A stretch of DNA of 64,000 nucleotides. It comes from Bradyrhizobium liaoningense. GTDB taxonomy: Bacteria; Pseudomonadota; Alphaproteobacteria; Rhizobiales; Xanthobacteraceae. Where the stretch lies: NCBI RefSeq assembly GCF_018130955.1, contig NZ_JAFCJM010000038.1, positions 1-64,000 on the forward strand, read 5' to 3'. The notes below the pieces were generated by a model. That model worked only from the letters and a program-made list of their open reading frames with translations, made no database searches and was not told the origin of the DNA. A program made the position numbers and the translations under genes. This document shows, piece by piece, positions 41,638 through 50,033 of the stretch. Position 1 is the stretch's first letter. Every line of letters begins with the position of its first letter.

Positions 41638-43240
41638 AGGCCCACGGGCTCACCTCGGAGTCCCGCGGCACTTCGATCGACAACAGATACGGCCCCCCAT
41701 GCGCGAGCGCCTTCTCCAGCGCGGCCTTGAATTGATCCGGTGAGGTGACGCGGGCGGCGCCGACGCCAAAGGACTCCGCGAGTTTCACGAAGTCGGGGTT
41801 GACGAGGTCGGAGGCGACCACGCGGCCGTCAAAGCGTTCGCGCTGGTCGCGTCGGACGTTGCCATAGGCGTTGTTGTTGAACACCAGCGTCACCACGCCG
41901 ATGTTGAACTGCACCGCAGTAGATAGCTCCTGCACGCCGAACATGAACCCGCCGTCGCCAGTGATCGCGATCACCGGCTTGTCGGGATTGGCGACCTTGG
42001 CGCCGAGCGCCGTCGGAAAGCCCGAGCCCAGCGTGCCCTGATAGCCCGATGTGATGAAGGTGCGCGGCTCGTAGATTGGAAAACCGTACCAGGACGCAAA
42101 ACCGACCTGCGACAGCTCGTCGGTGACAATGGCATTCGCCGGCAGCACCTCGCGCAAAATGTTGAGATAGGCCATCTGCGGCTGGACGCGCTGGATTTCC
42201 GCTTGCGCCAACGCCGTCGCCTCGCGGATCGCGCCGCGGCGGCCGGCGGTCTTGCGGTAGCCGACCTTGCTCACGGCGGCGGCAAGGTCGGCGGTCGCGG
42301 CCTTGGCGTCGGCGATGACGGCGGTGTCGGCGGGGTAACGCCGCACCTCGACCGGGTCGATGTCGATGCGGATGCATTTCAGCCCATCCGGGCGGAAGGG
42401 CCAGCGCGACATGGTCGGCAATTCCAGGCGGGTGCCGATGCCGATCATGAGGTCTGTCGTCGGCCAGAGCTTGTAGGCGGCCGCCATGGTCAGGCCGAGC
42501 TCATGCGCGTTGGAGACGATGCCGCGGCCGCTGCGGAAGGCGACCACGGGCGCATCGATCATCTCGGCGAGCTCGAGGATTTCCTCGCGCGCGTCGATTG
42601 CGCCGCTGCCGACAAAAATCATCGGCGCCTTGGCGGCCTTGATCAGGGCTGCGGCCTGCTTCACCTGGTCGGAATCGGGCTGCGGGGCGGGCAGTGGTGC
42701 AAGAACTTTTGCGGCTATGGTCTCCGCGCGTTGCGTAAAGACGTCCCAGGGCATTTCGACCGACGCAGGACCGCGGCGGCCCGACATCATCTCCTGGAAG
42801 GCGCGTGCGACCACCGTCGGCGCATTGGCCGGATATTCGATGCGGTCGGCCCATTTCACATAGGTGCGCAAGGTCGCGAGCTGGTCCGGCATCTCGTGCA
42901 GATGACCGCGGCCCTTGCCCAAAAACTGTGTCGGCACCTGGCCGGTGACGCACAGCACCGGCTCGTTGCAGCCGAACGCGGTGAGCAGCGCCGCGCTGGC
43001 ATTGAGCACGCCGGGGCCGGGCACCACGCTGAACACGCCGGGCCTGCCGCTGGAGCGTGCGTAGCCGAAGGCCATGTAGCCGCAGGCCTGCTCGTGGCGC
43101 GCACCGATCACCTTGAGCTGCGCCTGATGGAAGGCGTCGAACAGGCCGTAGACCTGCGCGCCAGGGAGGCCGAACACGGTGTCGACGCCGTGCGCGACAA
43201 GGCTGCTTACGATCGCTTCGCCGCCGGTGAGGGTGGTCAT
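41615..43240 (-). CDS. ThDP-dependent enzyme (acetolactate synthase-like)
   Basis: 541 residues with the three domains of ThDP decarboxylase/synthase enzymes. The proton-relay Glu is in GARHEQACGYMAFGYARSSG and the cofactor motif GDGGFMFGVQELSTAVQF to NNNAYGNVRRDQ is intact. No separate regulatory small subunit is encoded beside it, so a biosynthetic acetolactate synthase is unlikely; a 2-oxo acid decarboxylase, carboligase or oxalyl/sulfo-type enzyme is possible. It is the last gene of the hpa cluster on the minus strand, 27 bases after the FAH-family gene, so it may act on an aromatic or dicarboxylic 2-oxo acid. Confidence 0.82.
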   Translation of the reverse strand: MTTLTGGEAIVSSLVAHGVDTVFGLPGAQVYGLFDAFHQAQLKVIGARHEQACGYMAFGYARSSGRPGVFSVVPGPGVLNASAALLTAFGCNEPVLCVTGQVPTQFLGKGRGHLHEMPDQLATLRTYVKWADRIEYPANAPTVVARAFQEMMSGRRGPASVEMPWDVFTQRAETIAAKVLAPLPAPQPDSDQVKQAAALIKAAKAPMIFVGSGAIDAREEILELAEMIDAPVVAFRSGRGIVSNAHELGLTMAAAYKLWPTTDLMIGIGTRLELPTMSRWPFRPDGLKCIRIDIDPVEVRRYPADTAVIADAKAATADLAAAVSKVGYRKTAGRRGAIREATALAQAEIQRVQPQMAYLNILREVLPANAIVTDELSQVGFASWYGFPIYEPRTFITSGYQGTLGSGFPTALGAKVANPDKPVIAITGDGGFMFGVQELSTAVQFNIGVVTLVFNNNAYGNVRRDQRERFDGRVVASDLVNPDFVKLAESFGVGAARVTSPDQFKAALEKALAHGGPYLLSIEVPRDSEVSPWAFIHPPKP

Positions 43241-43267
43241 TGCATCATTCCAATCTGCGTTACTGTC

Positions 43268-44137
43268 TCAGGCTTCGTCGACCACGCCGTTGCGCAATCT
43301 GCCGATGCCCTCGGCTTCGACCTCGATAACGTCGCCCGGCTTCAGATAGCGCGGCGGATCGAAGCGCGCACCGGCGCCGGTCGGCGTTCCCGTGACGATG
43401 ATGTCACCGGGAACGAGCGTTGCGAAGGTCGAAATATAATTGATGAGGTAACGGAAGGAGAAGATCAGCCGGCTGGTCCGATCGTCCTGGCGCAATTCGC
43501 CGTTGACATGCGTGGTCAGGCGGATGTCGGCAAGCTGCGCTTCCTGCGTATAGGGCACCAGCCACGGGCCGAGGCTGCCGCTGGAATCAAAATTCTTGCC
43601 TTGCGTAACGTTGAACTTTGCATGCCGCAGCCAGTCGCGCACGCTTCCCTCGTTGCAGAGCGTGACGGCTGCGATGTGATCGAGCGCCGTGCTCTCCGGG
43701 ATGTGCCGGCCGGGTTTGCCGATGACCAGCACGATCTCGCCTTCGTAGTCGAGCTGGTTCGATGCGCGCGGGCGCACCAGCGGCGTGTCGTGGCCGACGA
43801 AGGAGCGGGGCGAGCGCATGAACATGCTCGGATACTTTGGCGCGTCCTGGCCGTCCTTGTACTCCGCATTGCGGTCGGGATAGTTGACGCCGATGCAGAT
43901 GATCTTCTCCGGCGCAGGGACCGGCGGCAGCCAAATGATGTCGCCGATCGCGTGATCCGGCGCGCGGCCGGCGGCGGCGTCCGCGAGGTCTTGCAGCTTG
44001 CCCGCAGCGATCACTTCGCGCAGCGTCGGATAGTCCTTGGCATGGCGCGCCGAGAGATCGACGATGCCGCCGTCGACGACGGCGCCGTATTTGGTCACTC
44101 CCTTGACGGAGTAGGTGGCGAGGCGAGGGAGATTCAT
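43268..44137 (-). CDS. FAH-family hydrolase/decarboxylase, HpaG-like
   Basis: 289 residues with one fumarylacetoacetate hydrolase domain. Metal and active-site segments are IGVNYPDRNAEYKD, LDYEGEIVLVIGKPGR, TQGKNFDSSGSLGPW and VTGTPTGAGARFDPP. In homoprotocatechuate catabolism the FAH-type enzyme HpaG decarboxylates 5-oxo-pent-3-ene-1,2,5-tricarboxylate and isomerises the product; E. coli HpaG is a fused double domain, whereas this is a single one. It ends 4 bases into the hpaD spacing, its ATG lying 3 bases past the hpaD stop. Maleylacetoacetate-type hydrolysis is the alternative. Confidence 0.8.
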   Translation of the reverse strand: MNLPRLATYSVKGVTKYGAVVDGGIVDLSARHAKDYPTLREVIAAGKLQDLADAAAGRAPDHAIGDIIWLPPVPAPEKIICIGVNYPDRNAEYKDGQDAPKYPSMFMRSPRSFVGHDTPLVRPRASNQLDYEGEIVLVIGKPGRHIPESTALDHIAAVTLCNEGSVRDWLRHAKFNVTQGKNFDSSGSLGPWLVPYTQEAQLADIRLTTHVNGELRQDDRTSRLIFSFRYLINYISTFATLVPGDIIVTGTPTGAGARFDPPRYLKPGDVIEVEAEGIGRLRNGVVDEA

Positions 44138-44140
44138 CGC

Positions 44141-45124
44141 TCAGTCCGCCACCAGCACGTCGGCCACGAATTTTGGCTCGCGCACGGCCTGTCCCGCGAA
44201 CGGCGAGCCCTGCTCGAACCAGGAGCGCGGGGCCGGCGCGCCCCACAGCGTCTGCCGGCGCGGATCGCGCAGCGACCAGCGCAGCGGCTCATGGTCGTGA
44301 TCGCCGGTGAAATAGTCGCTGGTGTAGAGCTCGAGGCGGTGTCCATCGGGGTCGCGGACATAGAGGAAGAACGCGTTGGAGATGCCGTGACGCCCCGGGC
44401 CGCGCTCGATGTTCTTGACGAAGCCGGCGGACGCCATGACGTCGCAGAGATGGATGATGTTCATCGCCGTCGGCGTCCAATAGGCAAAATGGTGCAGCCG
44501 CGGGCCCTTGCCGTTGGTGATGGCAAAGTCGTGGACGTTGCCCTTGCGATGCATCCAGGCCGCCGCGATGCGGCCGTTGGCGCCGTCTTCCTCGGCATAT
44601 TCGGTGAGACGGAAGCCGAGCCGGGCATAGAAGTCGACGGTGTCCTGCACTTCGGCAGCAAAAACGTTGAAATGGTCGAGCCGCTGCGGGTGGCAACCCC
44701 TGTAGAGATCGAAGCGGCGGAGCAGATGCGGGCGCCGGTCCATCGTCGCATAGAGTTCGATCTGGAAGCCGAAGGGATCGGTGAATTGCAGCGTTCGGCC
44801 CTGGAACGGCTGATCGGAGAAGGCGTAGGCGAGGCCATTCTCGGAGAGGAACGCGGCCGCCTTGTCGAGATCCCCGTCGTTGCCGACCTTGAAGCCGAGC
44901 CGGTTGCAGGCCGGCACCGCGGCTTTGCGCAGCACCAGCGAGTGATGCTGATGTTCCTCGAAGCCGCGCAGGTAGACGACATTGTCGTCGGCATCCTCGA
45001 CATGGAGGCCGACAGTGGTCTCGTAGAACTCGCGGCTGAGCTTCAGATCGGTCACGTCGAGCACGGCGTGGCTCGATCGGATGATGTTGAAGGGTGGTTC
45101 GAACGTGTGTTGCGGAACGGGCAT
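44141..45124 (-). CDS. hpaD: 3,4-dihydroxyphenylacetate 2,3-dioxygenase
   Basis: 327 residues, type I extradiol ring-cleavage dioxygenase with two VOC modules (about 13-130 and 145-275). The iron ligands are H151 (RLDHFNVF), H211 (RLHHFAYW) and E265 (GHRLELYTSDY). It opens homoprotocatechuate to 5-carboxymethyl-2-hydroxymuconate semialdehyde. The start MPVPQHTFEP at 45124 is chosen over an in-repeat ATG. Downstream, the FAH gene follows with a 3-base gap; upstream, a family C repeat of about 126 bases separates it from hpaE although the genes are in the same orientation. Confidence 0.9.
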   Translation of the reverse strand: MPVPQHTFEPPFNIIRSSHAVLDVTDLKLSREFYETTVGLHVEDADDNVVYLRGFEEHQHHSLVLRKAAVPACNRLGFKVGNDGDLDKAAAFLSENGLAYAFSDQPFQGRTLQFTDPFGFQIELYATMDRRPHLLRRFDLYRGCHPQRLDHFNVFAAEVQDTVDFYARLGFRLTEYAEEDGANGRIAAAWMHRKGNVHDFAITNGKGPRLHHFAYWTPTAMNIIHLCDVMASAGFVKNIERGPGRHGISNAFFLYVRDPDGHRLELYTSDYFTGDHDHEPLRWSLRDPRRQTLWGAPAPRSWFEQGSPFAGQAVREPKFVADVLVAD

Positions 45125-45138
45125 TGCGTTTCCCTCTG

Positions 45139-45264
45139 TCATTCCGGGGCGGCTCGAAGAGCCGAGCCCGGAATCCATCGCGCAGCGGTGGCGGTGGATG
45201 AATGGATTCCGGGTTCGTGCTCCGGGCCGCGCTTGCGCGGTCCCGTCGCACGCCCCGGAATGAC
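45139..45264. repeat. Intergenic palindromic repeat inside the hpa cluster, family C
   Basis: GTCATTCCGGGGCGGCTCG and GAGCCCGGAATCCATCG are inverted as ATGAATGGATTCCGGGTTCG and CGCACGCCCCGGAATGACG, with an inner GGGCCGCGCTTGCGCGGTCC stem. It fills the hpaE-hpaD gap and could attenuate or process the message between them. Confidence 0.65.
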
Positions 45265-45266
45265 GA

Positions 45267-46805
45267 TCAAATTCCCAGTTTCTGAATCTTGTGCGTGCCC
45301 CGCGCGAGCGAGACGTGCTTGGTTTCCATGTAGAAGTCGAACGAGTAGTCGCCGCCGTCGCGGCCGATGCCTGACGCCTTCATGCCGCCGAACGGGGTCG
45401 GCAGATGGCGGACGTTTTCGGAGTTCAGCCAGATCATGCCGGCCTCCAGCGCGTCCGCGACGCGCAAGCCCCGGCCCATGTCGTTGGTCCAGACATAGCC
45501 GGTGAGGCCATAGCGGACGTCGTTGGCGATCTCGATCGCGTCCTTCTCGTCGCGGAAGGGCAGCACCGTGAGGAACGGGCCAAACACCTCTTCCTGCGCG
45601 ACGCGCATCTTGGTCGTTGCGCCGGTCACCAGCGTTGGCTGCACATAGTGCCCGCCGCCGGGACCGTCATGGGTCTTGCCGCCAACCGCGATGACAGCGC
45701 CGTCTTCGCGCGCGACGTCGAAATAGGAGCAGACCTTTGCGAGGTGCCGCTCATGGATCAGCGGCCCGATCTCGGTCGCGGGATCGAGGGGATGGCCGAC
45801 CTTGAGGGCCTTCACCCGCGCGGTCAGCTTCTCCACGAACTTTTCGGCGATGTTTTGCTGGACCAGCAGGCGGCTGGAGGAGGTGCAGCGCTCGCCGTTC
45901 AGCGAGTAGATCATGAACACGACGGCATCGAGCGCGCGATCGAGATCGGCGTCGTCGAACACGATCACGGGGTTCTTGCCGCCGAGCTCGAAATGTACGC
46001 GCTTCAGCGTCGCCGAGCCCTGCCGCATGATCGCCGAGCCCGTTGCGCTCTCGCCGACGAAGCCGATCGCCTTGATCGCGGGATGCTCGGTCAGGGCCTT
46101 GCCGGCCTCCTCGCCAAAACCGTGCACGGTGTTGAGCACGCCGTCGGGAACCCCGGCTTCCTTGACGAGCTTTGCCAGCATGTCGGCCGTCACCGGCGAC
46201 CATTCGGCCGGCTTGTGCACGACGGTACAGCCGGCGGCTAGCGCAGGGGCAATCTTCCAGGTCGAGAGCATGAACGGCGTGTTCCACGGCGTGATCACGC
46301 CGACGGGGCCTATCGGCACGCGCGTCGAGACGTTCCAGTGCTCGTCGCTCGGCGTGTTGAGGCCGTCGCGCGCCTCGCCGCATTTGTCGGCGAAGAAGCG
46401 GAAATTCTCGGCGGCGCGGATCGCGGCTTTCGCCATGAAGCGATAGGCTTGTCCCGTGTCGATGCATTCGAGCACGGCGATGTCGTCGGCATTGTCTTCG
46501 ATCGCATCCGCTACGCGATGCAAGAGCTTGCGCCGCATCGCCGGTCCCATGTCGCGCCAGGACTTAAAGGCGAGAGCAGCCGCGGTTGCAGCGCGATCGA
46601 TGTCCCCGGCGTTGCCGCGCGCGACGCTCGCAAGCGTCGTGCCGTCGACCGGCGACTTCGTCTCAAAAGTCTCGCCGGAGATCGAGGCGACGATCCTGCC
46701 GTCGATCATGTGGCCGATGCCCTCAGTGCGCAGCTTCTTCAGCAGCGGCGCTACGCGGTCGCGGTTGGCCTGGAACACATCGGTCTTCGGCGCGGGCTTA
46801 TCCAT
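45267..46805 (-). CDS. hpaE: 5-carboxymethyl-2-hydroxymuconate semialdehyde dehydrogenase
   Basis: 512 residues, aldehyde dehydrogenase superfamily. The catalytic Glu is in FELGGKNPVIVFDDAD and the nucleophilic Cys in NGERCTSSSRLLV. It oxidises the ring-cleavage semialdehyde to the dicarboxylate with NAD. The length and the C-terminal LPTPFGGMKASGIGRDGG block match HpaE/BetB-like enzymes. Its first 8 bases overlap the end of hpaF, so the two are coupled. Assignment within the superfamily rests on the hpa neighbours. Confidence 0.88.
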   Translation of the reverse strand: MDKPAPKTDVFQANRDRVAPLLKKLRTEGIGHMIDGRIVASISGETFETKSPVDGTTLASVARGNAGDIDRAATAAALAFKSWRDMGPAMRRKLLHRVADAIEDNADDIAVLECIDTGQAYRFMAKAAIRAAENFRFFADKCGEARDGLNTPSDEHWNVSTRVPIGPVGVITPWNTPFMLSTWKIAPALAAGCTVVHKPAEWSPVTADMLAKLVKEAGVPDGVLNTVHGFGEEAGKALTEHPAIKAIGFVGESATGSAIMRQGSATLKRVHFELGGKNPVIVFDDADLDRALDAVVFMIYSLNGERCTSSSRLLVQQNIAEKFVEKLTARVKALKVGHPLDPATEIGPLIHERHLAKVCSYFDVAREDGAVIAVGGKTHDGPGGGHYVQPTLVTGATTKMRVAQEEVFGPFLTVLPFRDEKDAIEIANDVRYGLTGYVWTNDMGRGLRVADALEAGMIWLNSENVRHLPTPFGGMKASGIGRDGGDYSFDFYMETKHVSLARGTHKIQKLGI

Positions 46806-47196
46806 GGGCGGCCTCCACTTTCAATGCGTCGTGGATGTTGTTGCGCTTCCAGCTCGTCTCCTTGTCGTTGATCTGCATGTCGAACGACAGCGCGAACTTG
46901 CTGGCAGCGAAGACTGGATCGAGATGGCCGGAGAGCGCGCGGAAGACGTGTTCGCCGGCGGCCTTGCGCGTCGGCAGATCGCGGCCTTCGCCGATGCGCA
47001 GCAGCATCGAGAGAAAGCCGTAGTCCTTCCTGCCGTCGGCGATCGCGTAGTGCTCGCATCTGATGGCGCGGACGCGGATGCCGCCGACGGGGAAGACGCC
47101 GGTCTCAGCCGCCGCCTTGCGCACGATTTCGCACACCGCGGCCATGTCGATGATGGCATCGAGATTGGCCGAATACTCGATCGTGAAATGCGGCAT
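46798..47196 (-). CDS. hpaF: 5-carboxymethyl-2-hydroxymuconate delta-isomerase
   Basis: 132 residues starting MPHFTIEYSANL. The Pro exposed after Met removal is the catalytic base of the tautomerase superfamily, and the size fits the CHMI branch (about 126 residues). It isomerises 5-carboxymethyl-2-hydroxymuconate to the oxo form. The long open frame upstream of the Met at 47196 is not needed, because the Pro must be at position 1. Overlaps hpaE by 8 bases and follows hpaH by 32. Confidence 0.9.
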   Translation of the reverse strand: MPHFTIEYSANLDAIIDMAAVCEIVRKAAAETGVFPVGGIRVRAIRCEHYAIADGRKDYGFLSMLLRIGEGRDLPTRKAAGEHVFRALSGHLDPVFAASKFALSFDMQINDKETSWKRNNIHDALKVEAAHG

Positions 47197-47228
47197 CGCG
47201 GTTTCACTCCCTGTTCTTATTGACGGCT

Positions 47229-48035
47229 TTAAGCGAAGTAGCAGCTCACTGAGCCGTAAGCGCCGTAGTCGGCTTGAATTGTGTCGCCCTTGCGGGTCTC
47301 GATCGGACGGATGAAGGAGCCGGCGAGCACGACCTGCCCGGGCTCGAGCGAAAGGCCGAGCGGCGCGATCTTGTTCGCAAGCCACGCCACTGATGTGGCC
47401 GGATGGTTGAGCACACCGGCGGCGAGCCCGGTCTCTTCCAGCTGGCCGTTCCTGAAGCACAGCGCGCCGATCCAGCGCAGATCGGCCTCCGAGGGGCGGA
47501 TCGGCCGTCCGCCGAGCACGATGCCGGCGTTTGCCGCATTGTCGGCGATGGTGTCAAAAATCTTCCGCGTCGCCTTGGTCTTGGGATCGACACGTTCGAC
47601 GCGAGTATCGAGGATCTCCAGCGCCGGCACCACGAAGTCGGTGGCGTTGAGCACGTCGAACATCGTGCAGTCGGGGCCACTGAGCCGCTTGTTCATGATG
47701 AAGGCGAGCTCGGCCTCGACGCGCGTGGCGATGAAGCGATCCGTCGGCACCAGCCCGCCATCGGCAAAGAACATGTCGTCGAGCAGCACGCCGGAGTCAG
47801 GCTCGTCGATATTGAGCGCGCTCTGCATCGCCTTCGAGGTCAGGCCGATCTTGTGGCCTTTGACGACCCGGCCCTCGGCAATCTTGATGTCGACCCACGC
47901 CTTCTGAATCGCGTAAGCATCGGCGATGGTGATCGCGGGATAGTCCTGCGAGAGCTGCCGGATCTGCGTGCGCGTCTTCTCCGCCTGGTGCAGGCGGTTC
48001 GCGCAAGCAAGGATATCGTCGTTGGAAAGCGCCAT
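47229..48035 (-). CDS. hpaH: 2-oxo-hept-4-ene-1,7-dioate hydratase
   Basis: 268 residues, the length of E. coli HpaH (267). The FAH-related hydratase/decarboxylase fold is shown by VVKGHKIGLTSKAMQ, EPDSGVLLDDMFF, RVEAELAFIMNKRL and VALEILDTRV-like blocks, and by LSLEPGQVVLAGSFIRP at the end, which hold the Mg site. It adds water to the oxo-heptenedioate before aldol cleavage. First gene of the minus-strand hpa group, divergent from the MarR gene with a palindrome in between. Confidence 0.9.
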   Translation of the reverse strand: MALSNDDILACANRLHQAEKTRTQIRQLSQDYPAITIADAYAIQKAWVDIKIAEGRVVKGHKIGLTSKAMQSALNIDEPDSGVLLDDMFFADGGLVPTDRFIATRVEAELAFIMNKRLSGPDCTMFDVLNATDFVVPALEILDTRVERVDPKTKATRKIFDTIADNAANAGIVLGGRPIRPSEADLRWIGALCFRNGQLEETGLAAGVLNHPATSVAWLANKIAPLGLSLEPGQVVLAGSFIRPIETRKGDTIQADYGAYGSVSCYFA

Positions 48036-48068
48036 CGGAGGTCATACAAAGTGTGATGCCGGGGAGAT

Positions 48069-48084
48069 ACTTAACATGTTAAGT
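48069..48084. promoter_or_regulatory. Perfect 16-bp palindrome, likely HpaR operator
   Basis: ACTTAACATGTTAAGT is its own reverse complement. It lies 34 bases before the hpaH ATG and 72 bases before the MarR-family ATG, in the only divergent gap of the hpa cluster. MarR dimers bind dyads of this length, so one site could control both directions. Confidence 0.75.
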
Positions 48085-48155
48085 GAATGCGTCAAGCCGA
48101 ATTCGCGCTTGCTGCACTGCAAACATTCTCAGGTGCGAGGACGAGGCATTTCGCC

Positions 48156-48677
48156 ATGACCAGGAAGAAATCGGCCGACCCCGCGAATGGCGGCCACCCA
48201 GCCGTCCGGCAGGTGCCGATGCGCGACTTTGCGAGCTCGTTGCCGATGTTACTGCTCCGGGCACGTGAGGCCGTGATGCGGCAGTTCCGGCCCTCGCTGC
48301 GTGAGCACGGCCTCACGGAGCAACAATGGCGCATCCTGCGTGCGCTCGCCGCGATCGGCGCGGTCGAGGTTACGGAACTCGCGCGGACGGCGTTTCTCCT
48401 GGGACCGAGCCTGTCGCGCATCCTGCGCGATCTCGAAGCGCGCCACCTGATCGAGCGGAAGACTGCCAAGACCGACCAGCGCCGCAGCGTGGTGTCGATC
48501 TCGGAAAAGGGCGTGAAGCTGATGGCGGTCGTCGCACCAACGTCGGAAGCGGTTTACGCGGAGATCACCCGACGTTTCGGCGCCCGCAAGCTTGCGGAGT
48601 TGCAGGACATGCTGAGCGAGCTTGAAACGAGCCTTGCCGACCTCGGCGGCGCAGACGAGGCCTCCGCCGAGGAGTGA
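48156..48677 (+). CDS. hpaR: MarR-family regulator, HpaR-like
   Basis: 173 residues. The winged-helix core runs from LTEQQWRILRALAAIGAVEV through the recognition helix FLLGPSLSRILRDLEARHLIERK to the wing KTDQRRSVVSISEKG. N- and C-terminal helices would form the dimer interface. In hpa clusters HpaR represses the meta-cleavage operon until an aromatic effector binds. The start MTRKKSADPA at 48156 is chosen; upstream Mets would overlap the operator. It is the only recognisable transcription factor gene in the window. Confidence 0.88.
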   Translation: MTRKKSADPANGGHPAVRQVPMRDFASSLPMLLLRAREAVMRQFRPSLREHGLTEQQWRILRALAAIGAVEVTELARTAFLLGPSLSRILRDLEARHLIERKTAKTDQRRSVVSISEKGVKLMAVVAPTSEAVYAEITRRFGARKLAELQDMLSELETSLADLGGADEASAEE

Positions 48678-48832
48678 AGGCAGATATGCGGCGACAATGA
48701 TGGACATCGCCGGTTTTTTTCGCTCAAAGTGCCGCCCAAGCTGATCCACCCAAAATCGGCGGCGGGACGGATGATGCCGCGTCGGGACCGGCTCATTCCG
48801 CAGGGAACAAGGCAGAGGCAAAAAGACCCGTT

Positions 48833-49918
48833 ATGGTCACCATCCAGGTTGAGAAGCTGATCGATTTTGTCGCTGATGTGTTTCTGCATGCGGAGTCCTC
48901 ACCCGAAGAAGCCAGACGCATCGCGACCTACCTGACCACAGCCAATCTCACCGGCCATGACAGCCACGGCGTGATCCGCGTGCCCGTCTATATCCGCTGG
49001 AAAAAGACCGGCAACGTCGTGCCGAACCAGACCGCGGAAGTGGTGCTCGACACGCCGTCGCTCGCTGTGGTCGACGGCAAGTTCGGCTACGGCCAGACGG
49101 TGACGCCGCAGGCGGTGAGGATCGGTATCGAGAAGTGCAAGAAGGCGGGGCTTGCCGCGGTTGCCCTGCGCAATGCCGGCCACATCGGCCGCGTCGGCGA
49201 CTGGGCCGAGATGGCGGCCGCCGAAGGACTGGTGTCGGTGTATTTCGTCAATGCCGCCGGCTCGCTGCTGGTCGCACCGTTCGGCGGCGTCGAGAAGCGG
49301 CTATCGACCGCGCCCTATTGCGTCGGCATTCCCCGTCCGGGCCAGGATCCCATCGTGCTCGACTTCGCGACCTCGATCGTGGCCGAAGGCAAGGTGCTGG
49401 TCGCAAGCCGCGGCGGCAAGAAGCTGCCGAAGGGTGCGCTGGTCGATTCCGACGGCACGCTGCGCGAGGAGCCGGTCGTACTGTACGGACCCTACACGCC
49501 TGACGGCCTGCGCGATCACACCAAGGGCACCGGCGCGATCCGCGCCTTCGGCGAGCACAAGGGATCGGGTCTCGCTTTCATGTGCGAATTGCTCGGCGGC
49601 GCGTTGACCGGAACGGGCGCCACCTCGGGCGGCCGCCGCTTCGCCAACGGCATGCTGGCGTTCTATGTCGATCCCAAGGTGGTCGACACGTCAAATCTCT
49701 TCGACGACGAAGTCACGCGCTATACCGACTTCATCCGCGCGACCAAGCCGATTGCCGGCGTCGAGCAGGTGCTGGTCCCCGGCGATCCCGAGCGAAAGAC
49801 GCGCGCCGATCGTACCAAAAATGGCGTGCCCTTGCCGGACGATACCTGGGCGGCGATAGTGAACACCGCCCGCGAGGTCGGCGTCAGCGAGGTCGCGATC
49901 CGGAGGGCGGCGGGTTAA
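48833..49918 (+). CDS. Ldh2/malate-lactate dehydrogenase family oxidoreductase
   Basis: 361 residues. The family is unrelated to Rossmann dehydrogenases and oxidises 2-hydroxyacids (malate, lactate, ureidoglycolate, 2,3-diketogulonate) with NAD(P). The catalytic His lies in TGHDSHGVIRVP, followed by KFGYGQTVTPQAV, ALRNAGHIGRVGDWAEMAA and EHKGSGLAFMCELL, all conserved. It lies 155 bases after the MarR gene on the same strand and before the aldolase and UxaA genes. Substrate undefined; a C4-C7 hydroxydiacid would suit the neighbours. Confidence 0.84.
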   Translation: MVTIQVEKLIDFVADVFLHAESSPEEARRIATYLTTANLTGHDSHGVIRVPVYIRWKKTGNVVPNQTAEVVLDTPSLAVVDGKFGYGQTVTPQAVRIGIEKCKKAGLAAVALRNAGHIGRVGDWAEMAAAEGLVSVYFVNAAGSLLVAPFGGVEKRLSTAPYCVGIPRPGQDPIVLDFATSIVAEGKVLVASRGGKKLPKGALVDSDGTLREEPVVLYGPYTPDGLRDHTKGTGAIRAFGEHKGSGLAFMCELLGGALTGTGATSGGRRFANGMLAFYVDPKVVDTSNLFDDEVTRYTDFIRATKPIAGVEQVLVPGDPERKTRADRTKNGVPLPDDTWAAIVNTAREVGVSEVAIRRAAG

Positions 49919-49929
49919 TTCGATTTCGT

Positions 49930-50004
49930 CATTTGCGAGGAGCCAGCGACAAAATTGCGTAGCAATTTTGCGCTGGAGCTCGGAAGCTTCGCTTCACTCG
50001 CAAT
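49930..50004. repeat. Intergenic palindromic repeat, family G
   Basis: Nested stems: TTGCGAG/CTCGCAA on the outside, CAGCG-A-CAAAATTGC with GCAATTTTG-CGCTG inside and a GTA loop. It sits 11 bases after the Ldh2 stop and before the aldolase start. Its AT-rich core stands out in a high-GC region. Confidence 0.6.
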
Positions 50005-50033
50005 GGCAGTGAACAAGAACAACAGGGAAGGAC

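Noticed and set aside
41615..43240. Biosynthetic acetolactate synthase
   Set aside because: No regulatory small subunit follows, and it is placed at the end of an aromatic catabolic cluster.
42203..45505. A 1100-residue open frame on the plus strand
   Set aside because: It runs antisense to the ThDP, FAH and hpaD genes, all of which have clear motifs. Its composition (His/Arg/Gly/Asp-rich) is that of a GC-driven shadow frame.
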